Assembly: GCF_910592395.1 (NCBI RefSeq)
Contig: NC_088312.1
Span: 18,795,292 to 18,859,291, forward strand
Direction: 5' to 3'
Length of the DNA stretch: 64,000 nt
DNA from: Lineus longissimus
Taxonomy: Eukaryota; Nemertea; Pilidiophora; Heteronemertea; Lineidae
The notes under the pieces are model-generated. The model ran no database searches, was not told the DNA's origin, and was given only the letters and a program-made list of their open reading frames with translations. A program made the translations under genes and the position numbers. Below are positions 28,201 through 42,465 of this stretch, in pieces. Positions within the stretch are counted from its first letter, which is position 1. Each line of letters opens with the position of its first letter.

Positions 28201-28389
28201 GTTTTCTGCGATGAGCTTACCCTGACTGAAACGTTAAAGGATTTGGAGAGATATCCAAAGAAAGATGGCGCTGAGAAGTTAAAGAAGATAAAGAGGCAAG
28301 TGATGCTGGTCCAGCGGAGGAAGTGTGATCTCTCGGGTCAGATCAAATGTCTGCAGGAGCTTATCGAGGAGAAAAATGCCCGTCATTGA
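753..28389 (+). CDS. Very large transmembrane/coiled-coil protein (3' 30 exons, 5' end missing)
   Basis: I do not recognise a named family. Thirty exons join in one frame with GT-AG borders and end at TGA 28387-28389, giving about 2570 aa. Exons: 753-903, 1026-1214, 2485-2849, 3177-3339, 4955-5143, 5390-5543, 6591-6727, 7094-7345, 7613-7880, 8119-8349, 8910-9485, 10345-10530, 10838-11008, 11165-13020, 13356-13589, 13895-14113, 14903-15073, 15657-15812, 20584-20769, 21117-21200, 21752-21928, 22398-22549, 23633-23794, 24470-24668, 24989-25127, 25455-25843, 26309-26416, 26656-26819, 27336-27432, 28201-28389. All phases match, which strongly supports the model. Order of parts: Cys-rich ectodomain, beta-sandwich-like segment, one membrane helix, cytoplasmic repeats, coiled coils, C-terminal globular region. 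This suggests a membrane-anchored scaffold. Function is unknown. Confidence 0.85.
1215..2484 (+). other. Intron with old interspersed repeat remnants
   Basis: This intron of the large gene has no exon-like stretch with splice sites in phase. Sequence at about 1310-1700 reads like old degenerate interspersed repeat, but I cannot define its borders. Confidence 0.4.
2485..5143 (+). CDS. Beta-sandwich-like segment and transmembrane helix exons of the large gene
   Basis: Exons 2485-2849, 3177-3339 and 4955-5143. The first two encode a beta-rich region with motifs such as LGESILFSISKDNYPVYDR and EPGTYVFYLSS; the latter is the edge strand typical of cupredoxin-like or Ig-like sandwiches. The third exon continues with YVSVMEGNTSCPMTGPFFPT and then a clear membrane span of about 21 residues beginning at WILIGYLIAMLV, followed by the cytoplasmic side. 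The topology therefore appears type I. The fold assignment is inference from pattern only. Confidence 0.75.
3653..4890 (+). repeat. 87/88-bp minisatellite with a 263-bp higher-order unit
   Basis: Roughly 14 tandem copies of an 87-88-bp unit recognisable by GAGAGGAGGAATGGTGCAGC. Near-identical triplets recur every 263 bp: the block at 3737 matches the block at 4000, and 3825 matches 4088. Blocks from 4430 on are more divergent. The array lies inside the intron between exons 3177-3339 and 4955-5143. Both strands stay open over long stretches only because unit lengths happen to avoid stops; these are not genes. Confidence 0.9.
5154..5230 (+). mobile_element. Partial copy of the 'GAACCTCTCTA' MITE
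   Basis: It starts with TACCGTAGAACCTCTCTA and continues to GATAGAGAGGTGTCCTGATA, matching the left half of the family whose full copies are at 6351 and 20806. The right terminal inverted repeat is missing. Confidence 0.7.
5390..7880 (+). CDS. Juxtamembrane and first coiled-coil exons of the large gene
   Basis: Exons 5390-5543, 6591-6727, 7094-7345 and 7613-7880. They encode a short basic/aromatic juxtamembrane stretch (MWSRPIYVNPFFRRLALEY) and a low-complexity Ser/Gln patch. Helical charged segments follow, with heptad-like spacing (YVKKSEELDRELERRKRL and VRRLLQKYEDHLLQQRQK). The last exon lies in the second copy of a 144-bp tandem duplication; see 7373-7660. Confidence 0.75.
5690..6080 (+). 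mobile_element. tRNA-derived SINE with perfect target-site duplication
   Basis: The head resembles a tRNA with an A-box-like TGGCCTAGTGG and a B box GGTTCGATCCC (about 5735-5745). A long body follows, then a GAA-rich tail (AAGAAGAAGAAGAAG). It is flanked by an 11-bp direct repeat, GTCAGTACGTC, at 5679-5689 and 6081-6091. The intact duplication suggests a fairly recent insertion. Related, more decayed copies lie at 18470-18720, 23297-23600 and 27475-28142. Confidence 0.85.
6351..6533 (+). mobile_element. MITE, full-length copy ('TACAGTAGAACC...GGTTCCACTGTA')
   Basis: A 183-bp element with inverted termini TACAGTAGAACCTC and GAGGTTCCACTGTA at its ends and internal AGAGAGGTGTCCT motifs. Further copies of the family are at 18782-18929, 19731-19910 and 20806-20985. 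Confidence 0.8.
7373..7660 (+). repeat. 144-bp tandem duplication spanning an exon border
   Basis: Two copies with a period of 144 bp (anchor TTACTTGTG at 7381 and 7525). Each contains an acceptor CTTGCAG and the exon start ATTACATTCCATGCTTC. In copy 1 the exon piece is followed by GAG|GTAAGG, a good donor, making a possible 27-nt in-frame microexon at 7469-7495. In copy 2 the same site reads GAAGTAAGG and translation runs on into the long exon 7613-7880. Confidence 0.8.
8119..11008 (+). CDS. 'DPxTGxxxPV' repeat region of the large gene
   Basis: Exons 8119-8349, 8910-9485, 10345-10530 and 10838-11008. The protein carries short degenerate repeats of the form D/H-P-x-T/S-G-x-x-x-P-V/I, for example HPQTGHVLPVAG, DPETDLLVPIVA, HPKSGLLYPVGG, DPITGLLVAID, DPVTGNVCQILG, DENSGKVIPVGE and TKTGQLLPILVG. 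Spacing is roughly 20-30 residues. A helical insert is encoded by 10345-10530. Such runs suggest a beta-hairpin repeat domain; I cannot name the family. Confidence 0.75.
8578..8874 (+). mobile_element. Second tRNA-like SINE type
   Basis: The head carries an A-box-like TGGTGCAGTGGCTTGG and a B box GGGTTCGATCCTC (8628-8640). The body differs from the SINE at 5690, and the tail is made of CTTTAAC-like repeats (AACTTTAACTTTTAACTTT). It lies in the intron before exon 8910. Confidence 0.7.
9580..9922. mobile_element. piggyBac-like MITE with TTAA duplication
   Basis: The element is bounded by TTAA at both ends (9580-9583 and 9919-9922). Its termini are inverted: AGGGAACTGGAACCGCC on the left and GGCGGTTTCAGTTCCCT on the right. 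It has no coding capacity. A TTAA duplication is the hallmark of the piggyBac superfamily; that assignment is inference. Confidence 0.7.
9923..10344 (+). other. Rest of intron, nothing specific seen
   Basis: This is AT-rich intron sequence between the MITE and exon 10345-10530. I see only a weak interspersed-repeat remnant around 9940-10015. Confidence 0.4.
11165..13020 (+). CDS. Giant 1.86-kb exon of the large gene
   Basis: This is the longest exon, open for 618 codons and preceded by a CCAG acceptor. It is mostly charged and alpha-helical (for example LPKLYVKIKQEEEKFQNRLSE and MKTYQKPLNVDQEKK), consistent with long coiled coils. Exon phase is 1 on entry and 0 on exit, matching both neighbours. 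Its size contrasts with the 80-580-bp exons around it. Confidence 0.85.
13356..24668 (+). CDS. Coiled-coil exon series of the large gene
   Basis: Exons 13356-13589, 13895-14113, 14903-15073, 15657-15812, 20584-20769, 21117-21200, 21752-21928, 22398-22549, 23633-23794 and 24470-24668. All are rich in Glu, Lys, Gln and Leu with heptad-like spacing (for example LKEEEQLQDERSKRLAKRLR). The early ones are exact codon multiples in phase 0, which would let exon duplication or skipping preserve the frame. Two introns in this series contain tandem copies of the preceding exon end (14114-14790 and 22601-23150). The 4.8-kb intron after 15812 hosts an antisense TRIM-like gene. Confidence 0.8.
14114..14790 (+). 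repeat. 166/167-bp tandem amplification of an exon end plus intron
   Basis: The donor sequence GTGAGATTTTGACTTGAG recurs at 14114, 14280, 14447 and 14614. Each unit therefore contains the 3' part of exon 13895-14113 plus the first intron bases. The second copy, 14151-14279, has a good acceptor (TTTGTTTCAG) and donor, is 129 nt long and stays open in the correct phase, so it could be a real extra exon. Later copies carry one extra T before the repeat and would meet TAG if spliced. A last, diverged copy ends near 14790. Confidence 0.85.
14151..14279 (+). CDS. Possible duplicated in-frame exon of the large gene
   Basis: It encodes 43 codons nearly identical to the tail of the preceding exon (LEIEIKLDEGCKMLDEKHEK). 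AG precedes 14151 and GTGAGA follows 14279. Its length is a multiple of three and both flanking phases are 0, so inclusion or skipping preserves the frame. It would lengthen the coiled coil by six heptads. Transcript evidence is needed to call it an exon. Confidence 0.45.
15813..16664 (+). other. First part of the 4.8-kb intron
   Basis: This stretch is non-coding. Degenerate interspersed-repeat pieces (for example CAGGCACCACTGTTCGG near 16286) resemble fragments near 29400 and 33785. Nothing else is supported. Confidence 0.4.
16665..18395 (-). CDS. TRIM-like RING/B-box/coiled-coil protein, intronless
   Basis: Probably an E3 ubiquitin ligase of the TRIM class, 576 aa. The N-terminal C3HC4 RING uses C12, C15, C27, H29, C32, C35, C52 and C55. 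Two B-boxes follow at about residues 108-149 and 163-193, then a coiled coil from about 200 to 310. The C-terminal part (about 400-576) has short beta-strand repeats such as MTSTPDGKLAVLSDGKG and INVVDEDGRVVHIYV, resembling an NHL or beta-propeller tail. I chose the ATG at 18395 because the RING starts just after it, and because an acceptor-like TTTCAG lies just upstream on this strand, suggesting a spliced 5' UTR; the in-frame ATG at 18572 would lie in an old SINE. The gene sits antisense inside an intron of the large gene. Confidence 0.88.
   Translation of the reverse strand: MASQAPDVTSTCLICYETRVLKIVGNCKHCFCTECLSTVFESQDSGSEVFECPTCKVDCPRPWDGLQGLVDYRGRSVDAEDMDPVVIPKENETEKKRHTTETTVDVICDICVVQNIEVEAANTCFECDNLNICADCSKTHGKNRATCSHLLTPVVRVEKNMKCKTHKKLLISFCQTCGVEACNVCVSIYHGDHNIERLGDTIRSNVKVMRVALLLRERKLKEMQDLQEELTILKAMAPIVDKQDTLIKEIEDHAQRCVDQIMNWKEDLKAQVKTDYQIVREIPECLERVREAVQQLQPQINEAPQLLSKTEHHPAYLNKLKTMQRDFEATATVGDDVKGRQFREELFDLNSNDYQFDLGALQPNHIYGKIRDFPKSDRFQPREIFKHEMPVYSSKMFIPCVAVLGPKYYAVAHPVKFQQPAEAVDFYEFPGVLKFTLKYKVPPLYDMTSTPDGKLAVLSDGKGFRTCSIKLFDAEAGYIRSTRDIGVAIQPLSLGVTLLKEYVILGRDEEERTQINVVDEDGRVVHIYVIDQATDFESKTIQKIVTRADLDARISTRDGYNIVMSCGQTIKVYRCD
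18470..18720 (+). mobile_element. Decayed SINE of the 5690 type
   Basis: It retains recognisable pieces: GGCCTGAGTCTGATCCCAGG (B-box area), GTACTTGCTCTTTGCAAC and GTCCCTGTACTTGAGTAGC, in the same order as in the intact SINE at 5690-6080. It is strongly diverged and lies next to the 5' end of the TRIM-like gene. Confidence 0.5.
18782..18929 (+). mobile_element. MITE copy of the 6351 family
   Basis: It begins TACAGTAGAACCTCTCTATT and ends GAGGTTCTACTGTA, 148 bp. It is slightly shorter than the 183-bp copy because the right-hand repeats are deleted. Confidence 0.8.
19731..19910 (+). mobile_element. MITE copy of the 6351 family (diverged)
   Basis: It begins TAGAGCAGAACCTCTCTATA and ends AGAGAGGTTCCTCTGTA, 180 bp. 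It is the most diverged of the four long copies. Confidence 0.7.
20060..20179. mobile_element. 120-bp MITE with 15-bp perfect inverted ends
   Basis: The termini are CAGGGCCGACCGAAT and ATTCGGTCGGCCCTG, and partial complementarity continues inward (GATAGCGCTAACAGG against CCTGTCAGCACTATC). This is a typical small non-autonomous DNA transposon fold. I do not see a clear target duplication. Confidence 0.75.
20433..20447 (+). repeat. Run of 15 guanines
   Basis: An uninterrupted G15 tract lies in the intron just before exon 20584-20769. It could form a quadruplex and is a likely site of sequencing or assembly length error. Confidence 0.9.
20806..20985 (+). mobile_element. MITE copy of the 6351 family
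   Basis: It begins TACAGTGGAACCTCTCTATT and ends GGAGGTTCCACTGTA, 180 bp, with both inverted termini well kept. It inserted about 36 bases after the donor of exon 20584-20769. Confidence 0.85.
22601..23150 (+). repeat. 137-bp tandem copies of an exon end, with alternating subtypes
   Basis: The anchor GTTGTCTATC recurs at 22601, 22738, 22875 and 23012. Each unit repeats the 3' end of exon 22398-22549, including its CTCAG|GTTTGA donor, plus intron. Odd copies read ATGGCCAGCAG and even copies ATAGCCAACAG, so the array grew in 274-bp dimers. Confidence 0.9.
23297..23600 (+). mobile_element. Decayed SINE of the 5690 type, head deleted
   Basis: The body from CATTCAAGGACTAAAAT through CCTGGCTCTTCACAGTCCTT to CACCTCCAAGTGCAGAG follows the intact SINE at 5690-6080. 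The tRNA-like head is reduced to ATGGCC and the GAA tail is lost. Confidence 0.7.
23836..24078 (+). repeat. Dispersed repeat, also at 40828-41065
   Basis: The two regions share blocks such as GGTGGTCCAGGAAAATAGAA and AAATTTGCTGAAACTTGGTA, then GGCATAGGCCTTTA near the end. It is non-coding; the class is unknown. Confidence 0.75.
24989..28389 (+). CDS. C-terminal globular and terminal helical exons of the large gene
   Basis: Exons 24989-25127, 25455-25843, 26309-26416, 26656-26819, 27336-27432 and 28201-28389. The 25455-25843 exon encodes a compact, less charged segment with motifs PSTFVVYQYGVNIMRLLQKA, ILIASNLPRNN and VLLVLHCLAHIKAGDF, which looks like a folded alpha/beta or helical domain. 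The last exon is again charged and helical (LKKIKRQVMLVQRRKCDLS) and ends at TGA 28387-28389. I found no close AATAAA behind the stop; the first is near 29300. Confidence 0.75.
26040..26290 (+). repeat. Minisatellite of 'CTCAACTCAAGACCT' units
   Basis: A run of roughly 20-bp units built on ACTCAAGACCTCAGACT and ACTCAAGGCCTTAGACT, with a longer-period pattern. It ends just before the acceptor of exon 26309-26416. Confidence 0.85.
27475..28142 (+). mobile_element. SINE of the 5690 type split by a nested MITE
   Basis: The tRNA-like head (CATAGCATTGTGGTTAACAC) is separated from the body (ACCACTGGCTACCACACAAT onward to AAATGTGAAGAAGAC) by the element at 27502-27781. The body follows the 5690-6080 SINE but is diverged. 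Confidence 0.7.
27502..27781. mobile_element. 280-bp MITE nested in a SINE
   Basis: The termini CAGGGTTTCCGCCA and TGGCGGGAACCCTG are inverted. AACAC lies directly on both sides as a probable 5-bp target duplication. The interior has runs of C, G, A and T and no coding capacity. Confidence 0.75.
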
Positions 28390-31300
28390 CATTCGCATCC
28401 AGGAATTGAGATTGAAACTTTCAGCACCATCTGGTGTAGATCTATGACAAGTTTCTGGCCAGAAATTGACCTACCCTTCAGCCACTTATTAGTTCTCTAA
28501 AGGCTTCAATGTTAAACACAAGCGCCATTATCAGAGTGATAAAGGAACTGACTCGTTCAACGCTTTAAAACCAGTTGCAAAGTGATTCTGACATTAGAGT
28601 TTATCCCTGATTGCTTTTTCCCTCGAGGTCAGAAAAGGGGGGGAAATGTTGGCGGAAAGTGTTAATGACTTTTAATGAATTGTTTTGTCCATTCCCTTTG
28701 GAAATACATGTATGACTTGTTTCTCTCGTTTGATTAGTTTCCGCTTGATTTCAACACAACTTTTCTCAAGTGAATCTTCAAACCCGGTCCACCATTAACT
28801 TAACTGAGATCACAAACGCTCCTGAAAAACCCCAGGTTAGCTGGATATGAAAAGTGTTAACCAATCGTTTTTCCCGATGCAGCTCTAACAGACTACAAGA
28901 TACACTATGAGCTGAAGTACAATTCCGGTCTCATAAGAACAAAGTTTCAAGTGCACCAGATATCATCATATAGGATTTATGGAGTTAATTCCAAGCACAT
29001 ATGAACAAGGTTTCAAGTGCACAGAATTTCGCCTAAGATTAATGAAGCTTATTACGAGCTCATGTGAACCAGGTTTCTAGTACACCAAATTTCACATACG
29101 ATTTATGAGCTGATGCTGCCCCCAGTCTATCTATTTTCGTTCAAAACTCCTGATTTCTCATGAGGTTTTTTCTCTACCACTCTCAACCATTATTGCTGGC
29201 ACCATTTATTAATTCAAAAGATGAGAGAAAAAACTTTGCTTTAGTGTATGCATGTACTTATGCCTGTATTTGTTATAAAATTCTTCTGCTGGTCAGAGAA
29301 TAAAGAAAAGTTTTCAATATGTTCAATATCGTTTGCTTTAATTTGTATAAGGGAAAACCTGGGAGAATCAGTTCTCCAACTGACCGAGAATCTTGTGGCT
29401 CTCCAACTTGCTGAGCAGTGGTGCCTGGACAAGGCCTGGTAAAGATGATGATAGTACTTCTTTGCTCCAGCGGGAGAAACAAAAAATTCCGATTGATAAC
29501 CAACTGGAAGAGTGACAAAAAGTAAAGATAACCAGCTGGAAGAGTTATATTTCAGCCCTGTGACCATAGCAATTTGCTTTTCTTCTTTCTGACCATATAG
29601 TTTTGTGATTGAAATGCCTTCCTGGAAAAGTAATGGGATTACGTGTATATAGCAATTCAGAAGGTGAGAAAATCAAATGGTGGAAGAGTTCAAATCCTAA
29701 ATAGAATCTGAACTTGGCAATCGAAGGAAGTGACCAGTATTAAATAGGCCTACCAAGGGCGGGATGAAGGGTCACAAAGTGATGCGTTGGTCAACTGCAG
29801 GAACCAGGCCACGCTACTTACAGCTAGCTTGTTTTGAATCCTCTTCTCTGATGCCATTTTATTCCCTTTTTCAATTGGCTTTACCTCCCTTTTTCAGTTT
29901 ATTTAATCACATTATTTTGACTCATCCAGTAAGTTGTAGCTTTTTACTCTGCCAGCTGGATATCACGAGCCGTTTGCCTCTTTTAGCTGGTTATCAATTG
30001 TTGACTAGTTCGTCGGATAAACCAACGTGGCAGTGCAATCGCATTCAAATACATAGGAGAGGACTGACGAGCTACCAGATGACGTCTGCCAGGTTGGGCC
30101 TATGTCCTTACATTGCCTTAGCAAGAATTGAAGTTGTGAGAAAAAGTACTGATCACTTATTATAGATTGTGAAATTGGTGTTGCTTCTTTTGTCCTTGGC
30201 AAATGTAGGTGAGAAGTTCTCAGAAATTCACCCGAAATTGAGATCGTATCATCCCAGTTCCATCTATGTAGTTTCAGCTCCGGATGTGATTTAAAATTAG
30301 TGCTTTTTATTCATTATTTGTATACTGTATTTATAGAATAAAAATTTATTGTCGTTTGTTTGCTTAAGTGTGTGGCATAACATTGCAGGAGTTCAAGAAA
30401 TAATTTCTTTTTCGCTGACGCTCCAGAGAAACTCTCCCTAAAGAATACTTGGGAGTTTTGCCATGCAATTTTGGATGTAGAATGCCAAAAAAATGTATGC
30501 TCCTCTCCTGAATTGGTTATGAATAGGTGTTTTTTATGGCTTTGCCATAGGCCTGATAATTTCAGTGGTCTGCCAAAACTCTGCCAAATTTTTTGTATTG
30601 CCAGGGACAATGTCACAATCTGACTGGATACTCCAGGAGGGACGTCAAAGTCTGGCATTTGCCTGGTACTCCAGCAGTGAAGCCTTTCATGCAGATTGTG
30701 ACGTCCCAGCTGCAACTGATTGCATGAGACCAAGTTGGGCCATGTGCCTATGTTCCTGAGACAGTCTGTGCTGCCGCCTGTTGTATTAATATTACACTGC
30801 GGGACTGGGGAGGGAGGGTTGCTTATTCCCAATCCCATCCTCCCTGGATGCAATAATCGATCTTGTAATGAAGGATACTCCCAGGTTTTTATTTCTACGG
30901 TTTTCGGCACGAGCTTACAATTGACTATAATCTATCAGCGAGCGATTTACAAAAACTGTTTAAATCCATGTCCAGCCATTATTTGATATCGGATAAGGCA
31001 CATGTCTTTTGTGTCTCCCTGTGGGGACCATGTCACAACCAAGTCCATATCCGTTGCGTAGCGGAGGGTCGGAGGCCTCGTTGATTTACCCGAGGCGAGC
31101 CACAGTCGTGCATACAGACACCCCGTTGATAAGTGGGGACCATTCATTATTTTTTCCAGTGTTTTAACTGGGAGTTTTGAACAGCCTGGTTGAAACCTAA
31201 GGCTGAAATAAGCTTCCATTGATAAATGTTAGCACATTCGAGTTCCCCTCGGGTAATAGATTACTGTAGAACGGAAAATCTTCGCGGCAGAATATTTTCG

Positions 31301-33474
31301 CGAATTAAAATATTTTTCTAATGAAATTTAAATTGTCTGGTAATAAGGCCTGCCCAATAGAGCACACAAAGATGGGTATTTATTACTAGTAATTATGCAA
31401 TAGTCATTCAAGAGGTGTGGAATTTGTGTTTGTTAGGGGTAATTATCACACGTGCTAATTGACAAGACTTTTCTTGAAATTGATATTTAGATGAGGTGTT
31501 TGTAAAGGTCGATTATGTTTACATGTACATGTGGCGGATGTGTTCCCAAACTTCTTTGAGGGTAGTATATTTTAGGAGATATCATGTGGAAATTTCAAGC
31601 GGTCATTTACTTTTGACCAAGGTGTGCACTATGCAAAAATACCACAACACAGAGCAAACGCCTACGTGCGTGAACCTGTTTCGCGTCAAGTTGTTCAAAC
31701 TTGTATGATCATGCATCGCCTCAATAGACATAGGCCTACCTCAATCTGACTTATTATACCATCCTCGGCACCCAGTGGTTTTCCATATGCTCCAGCTCTC
31801 GCTATTACAATTATTATTTGTATGGGACGTAGGAGTATCAAAAACCTGAAGCTCAGGATGTATTATACAGACGGTTGACATGCTGTTCTATAGAGGAAAA
31901 CAAATGCAAATTCTCAAAAAAATCTTCTTAGTCTTGTTATAGTCGTCTGATAGATCATTTCATCTATTGATTTCTTTGACATATTTGACATCACACATAC
32001 CAAGCATGACGGATATATGCCAACATGAAATTATCTTCATTGTAACAAAAATAGTCACCGCGTTCACATTCACAAATCATAAACTTTAATACAAGTCGTG
32101 TATTTCAAAAAGTTTAATAACAGAACGTATTCATCGTTTATGGCTCCACATAAAACCGGTCGATATATACATGCTATTAGTATTATCTCCAGTCATAAAG
32201 GCTGTCAACGGGAAATGAGAGGAATGACCTCTTATCTGTTCTCGAATACAACAGACCATTCTACTGGATGTCTCACTGGAATGAACGAAATGATAAAGAT
32301 TTAAGAACGATCTAAAAGAATGAGTTATCAAAACAGGAGTAAACATCCATGGATGGAAAAATACCAAGACACTGTAAATGATTTTGAAAACAAATCATCA
32401 TGACAGCCATAGTAGCTTGACGAAGCCGATAATGTCTGCTTAAAATAGACATTCGTCTGGGTGTGGTAAAAAACGAGGTTTTCGCTGCAGATTATTTTCG
32501 CGAACGTGACCTACTCGCGAAAATAACCTTCACGCGAAATTTTTCTGTTTTACAGTATGTAGCCAACCCGGTAGCCAATGAGCTGCATAAGAAGTAATCA
32601 CCAATTTATTTATTTTACCACGTTTAGCCTTGTGCCACGACTGGATCTCTTTAAACTGTAACCTTGATTCTAGGTAGTTACAACATACGCAAATGGACTA
32701 AGAAAATTCAGCGACTTCCAGCACGCAAATTAACAGCCTCGAGTTCGTACATCGATTACATTACATGTACTGATTTCTATCTGTATCCAGTGGTGAGAAG
32801 ACTTTGACATGGTGTACCTGACATGTGTCATTGCTGGAATGGTGGGATGAGTTCGTTAGGGGATTTTGTTCCATGCCAGACACCATTTCGTGCCAAGCTC
32901 AGTCATCAATGAATGCTCCCTATTCCGCTGAAAGCTTTGGTCCATATCCGCGCAGCAGAGGGTCTAGGAGGCCTCGTTTATTTATTGGAGGCGAGCCGTG
33001 TATACAGTAGATGTACTGCCAATACCGAGTTCGCTGGTATTCCTTGGCTCGAGGTTGCCCATCTGGTGAGAAACACGTGACCCGACACCGGAAGCTTACG
33101 CCCCCAAATCGAGTTCGTGTCGAAATTAAAAAATTGAAATCAGCGCCTCTAGTGTCTAGATTGGACGAGTGCAGCAACTAAACGATTTAAAAAAGGAAAG
33201 GTAATTTTTTCCTATTTAAACCATTATCCTAGTGATTCATTTTTTTAAATTAGGTATTCAGAGAAGAGTTTATGTCCGACAGATTCAACGTAAAGTGTTG
33301 ACATTGTTTAGGAGCTTTTATAAATTCATTCGGGCTGGCATTTTACCATCATTAAATTAATGATTATAGGCCTACATGTAATATCATAGACATAGGCTAC
33401 ATTAGTTACATGATTACATGCATACAATGGCTGTGCATTGAGTGACTGAGGTCACCCTTACTAAAAAAAACACA

Positions 33475-33546
33475 TTGGCTAGGGTACTGTAGTGTATTCT
33501 GTAAGGTATTCGTAGGATATTGCTAGTGCTACAGTACCCTAGCCAA
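33475..33546. repeat. Foldback with 18-bp perfect arms
   Basis: TTGGCTAGGGTACTGTAG at 33475-33492 is exactly complementary to CTACAGTACCCTAGCCAA at 33529-33546, with a 36-base loop. It may be a short MITE or a structured site. Confidence 0.85.
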
Positions 33547-33751
33547 GGGTAGGCCTAATTTTTTTTAATAGGGAATTGTCCCACAGGACAGGCCTGGTTA
33601 GGCCTAGGGTGTGTTTTTTGTGTATTATATGGTATGGAGGCTTTGGTCTTTGTTTACCCATATCTTGACCCAACCTCTGACCTGTGTGCAGTGTATAGGC
33701 CCTTTCCCTTTGCCAGATAACAAACTACCCTTACATGTAATAGGTTTTGGA

Positions 33752-33960
33752 ACGAGTTTAGAATCCCCGATCACACCCCAAAAAAAGTTCATCGGTTGAC
33801 TAACCAAGCACCACTGTTCAATGGATAACGAGTTTAGAATCCCCAATCACACCCCAAAAAAAGGTCATCGGTTGACTAACCAAGCACCACTGTTCAATGG
33901 ATTTATAGTTGAATGCGATCAAACTACGTCATTTCCGATCGGGGATTCTAAAGTTTAGCC
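33752..33960. repeat. 76-bp tandem duplication followed by an inverted piece
   Basis: ACGAGTTTAGAATCCCC starts two near-identical 76-bp copies (about 33752 and 33828), each running to CACCACTGTTCAATGGAT. GATCGGGGATTCTAAA near 33939 is the inverse of the copy-1 start. The whole could be a foldback element. Confidence 0.75.
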
Positions 33961-34370
33961 TAGGTTTTTATGGTCATTGACGCCAGACAATGCCTCTGGA
34001 GCAATTGTCTAGCACCTTTTACCGTGAAGATCTATTGGGCTGACCCTACTGGTGTATCTGGCAAAGGGCCTATGACCTGGTGAATCACTGATTGTGACAG
34101 CAGTTTTGTACAGGCAGATTTATAAATGAATAGGCCTACACCACAAGTACCTGTAAGTCGGCAAGCACGGGATCCTTTGTTAAGATGTTCCTTGTTTCCC
34201 AACTCAAGGTGGTGTATGCCTATCAGCCAAGGGGTCTACCTTTATTTAGTCGCTACCATTTACTAAGATTCTAGTTGCAACTATAAGTATAATCTTTCTC
34301 TCAAAATTTTGTCTTTGGATTCGTTTGTCCTTGGGCTACCAAACCACGCTAAGTATCTTTCCTCGGGTAA

Positions 34371-40572
<6,202 letters not shown>

Positions 40573-42465
40573 GGATCGCTTAAGGAACTGAATCACATTC
40601 ATATCGGAACAGCTGGGTTTTATAAGCTCTGACTAATCAGGACCAACATTCTATCTTTTAGTGACATTTTTAGTTCTCTGGAAGGCTTGTACGGATTCAT
40701 GGATTTAAGAGAACTTTTTCTCTGGCAATATTTCCCCACAATTTCTTGTGGCGTGTCCACTGTTCACAATTCTGGAAATCAACACGCAGTTCTGAACGTG
40801 TTTCTTTAGATTTGGGTGTTGATTTTAAAGGGACCGCCGTTCGTCATTACTGGTGGTCCAGGAAAATAGAAATGCATTATACACAATGCTGTAGTGCAAT
40901 TACTATGCATACAAATTTGCTGAAACTTGGTATTTATAGCTCTTGTGAATCTGTCAACACAATGGCAATGCTAAAATTTATTTGAGTACGTGTTTATGCA
41001 ATTGGAAATTTTCAAATACAAATACTAATTTTAAACGGCATAGGCCTTTAGTTAGTTCGAGAGACCTGAGGATGCCTCTGGGAACGGTGGGCAAACGCTG
41101 TGAGAGAAAAAGTTACTGCAAATTGCAAAACTTTTGCTGGCATTTTGGCAGCAAGGTGAGGCCCAGAAATATTTTGAATAGGGGTATTAGAATCTCCGGA
41201 TATGAGTCCAGGATAGGAACCGTAGCTCCAAAAACTATCCTTTGACAGCAATTGAAAAACCTTTATTGAAAAAGATTATTCGAATGTTAAAATCAGCTGG
41301 ACTGATACATGTATGATTTCAGTATGACGATGCCGAATGACGTCAGAGGTCGTCTCTAAATAGACTCTAACATTTAGATTGGATGTAGTTAATTTGTTTT
41401 ATGCCTAAATATGCTTATAGAGGGGCAAGGGTCGTAATGAATTTTTTTCTCCTGTTAATGGTGCCTGTGCTGGCTGGGCTTGGTAAGTGGTTTACTAGGA
41501 ATCTAGGAAATGTTATATTTTATAAAGTGAACTCTGGACGCTTTCACACGAAGTGCACCCTAGGGTGTCTGCAGAGAATGCCTCGCTTTTGATTTGCGCT
41601 TTGGGGGTAGTGGGTTTATTCAGTAGAAGATCCAAATGCACAACACGAAAATTCCCGTGAGCTCCACGTCAATCTTACTCGGGAATTTATATTTGACCCG
41701 TCGGCTTTAAGCTGCGTATCATGTATATAGGTGACAACAGCCCTGATGAGTTATGTTATTCATGTATGTGCATGTTTATTTTAACATGTTTAAGAAATAA
41801 TCGTTTATAATGTACTTTGGCCGTGTACGTTAACCCTTCAGATCCTGGAACATTTTTATGTGTTTCCCTGTATTTCCCTTGAGCATTTCATAAATTTTCA
41901 CCCAAAAAGACCTTACAAAAGCTCCCCTGTACAGGACAGCTACTAAATTTCAATGATTATTTCATCAATAGATTCCTAAACCACCGAAAACCAACCTTAG
42001 TTTCATTGCTTAAGTAAAGATGGCGATGGTGTCGCTTGAGATTAGGTACGTACTGGTGGCTGGTCAGGGATATATAGACGAAAATCTGTGGCCGGATATC
42101 GGCCGGTTAGGATCTAAAGAGTTAGAGAGACAGAAACATCCTATATTGCATTTACATTATTTACATGATTAATAATACTGGTTAATGAATCATGTACATG
42201 TGTATTTGAAGAAGAAATGTTTGTAATGTATTTTGGCAATGTACTCAAAAGAGAGAATCATCCTATATCACAGAGTGTTTTCTATTGTGAATTTTTAATA
42301 CTAGTCACTGGATTGGAAGTATAAATCAGTTCTTGAGGTCGAAGCAATCAAATTTTAACCACGTCACTGCAAGTCGTTCTGTGATGTTATTCTATTAACT
42401 ATGTGCTGATTGAACTACCAGGTTATGTCAGGCTACTTAGGTCAAGTAGGTTACTTGATGTGACT
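40573..42465. other. Intergenic region after GFUS
   Basis: It contains the 3' UTR region of GFUS and a dispersed repeat at 40828-41065 shared with 23836-24078. I see no gene. Confidence 0.5.

Noticed and set aside
29764-30910. Open frames of 130-200 codons in the intergenic region
   Set aside because: They lack splice sites, have no family-like composition and overlap old repeat fragments.
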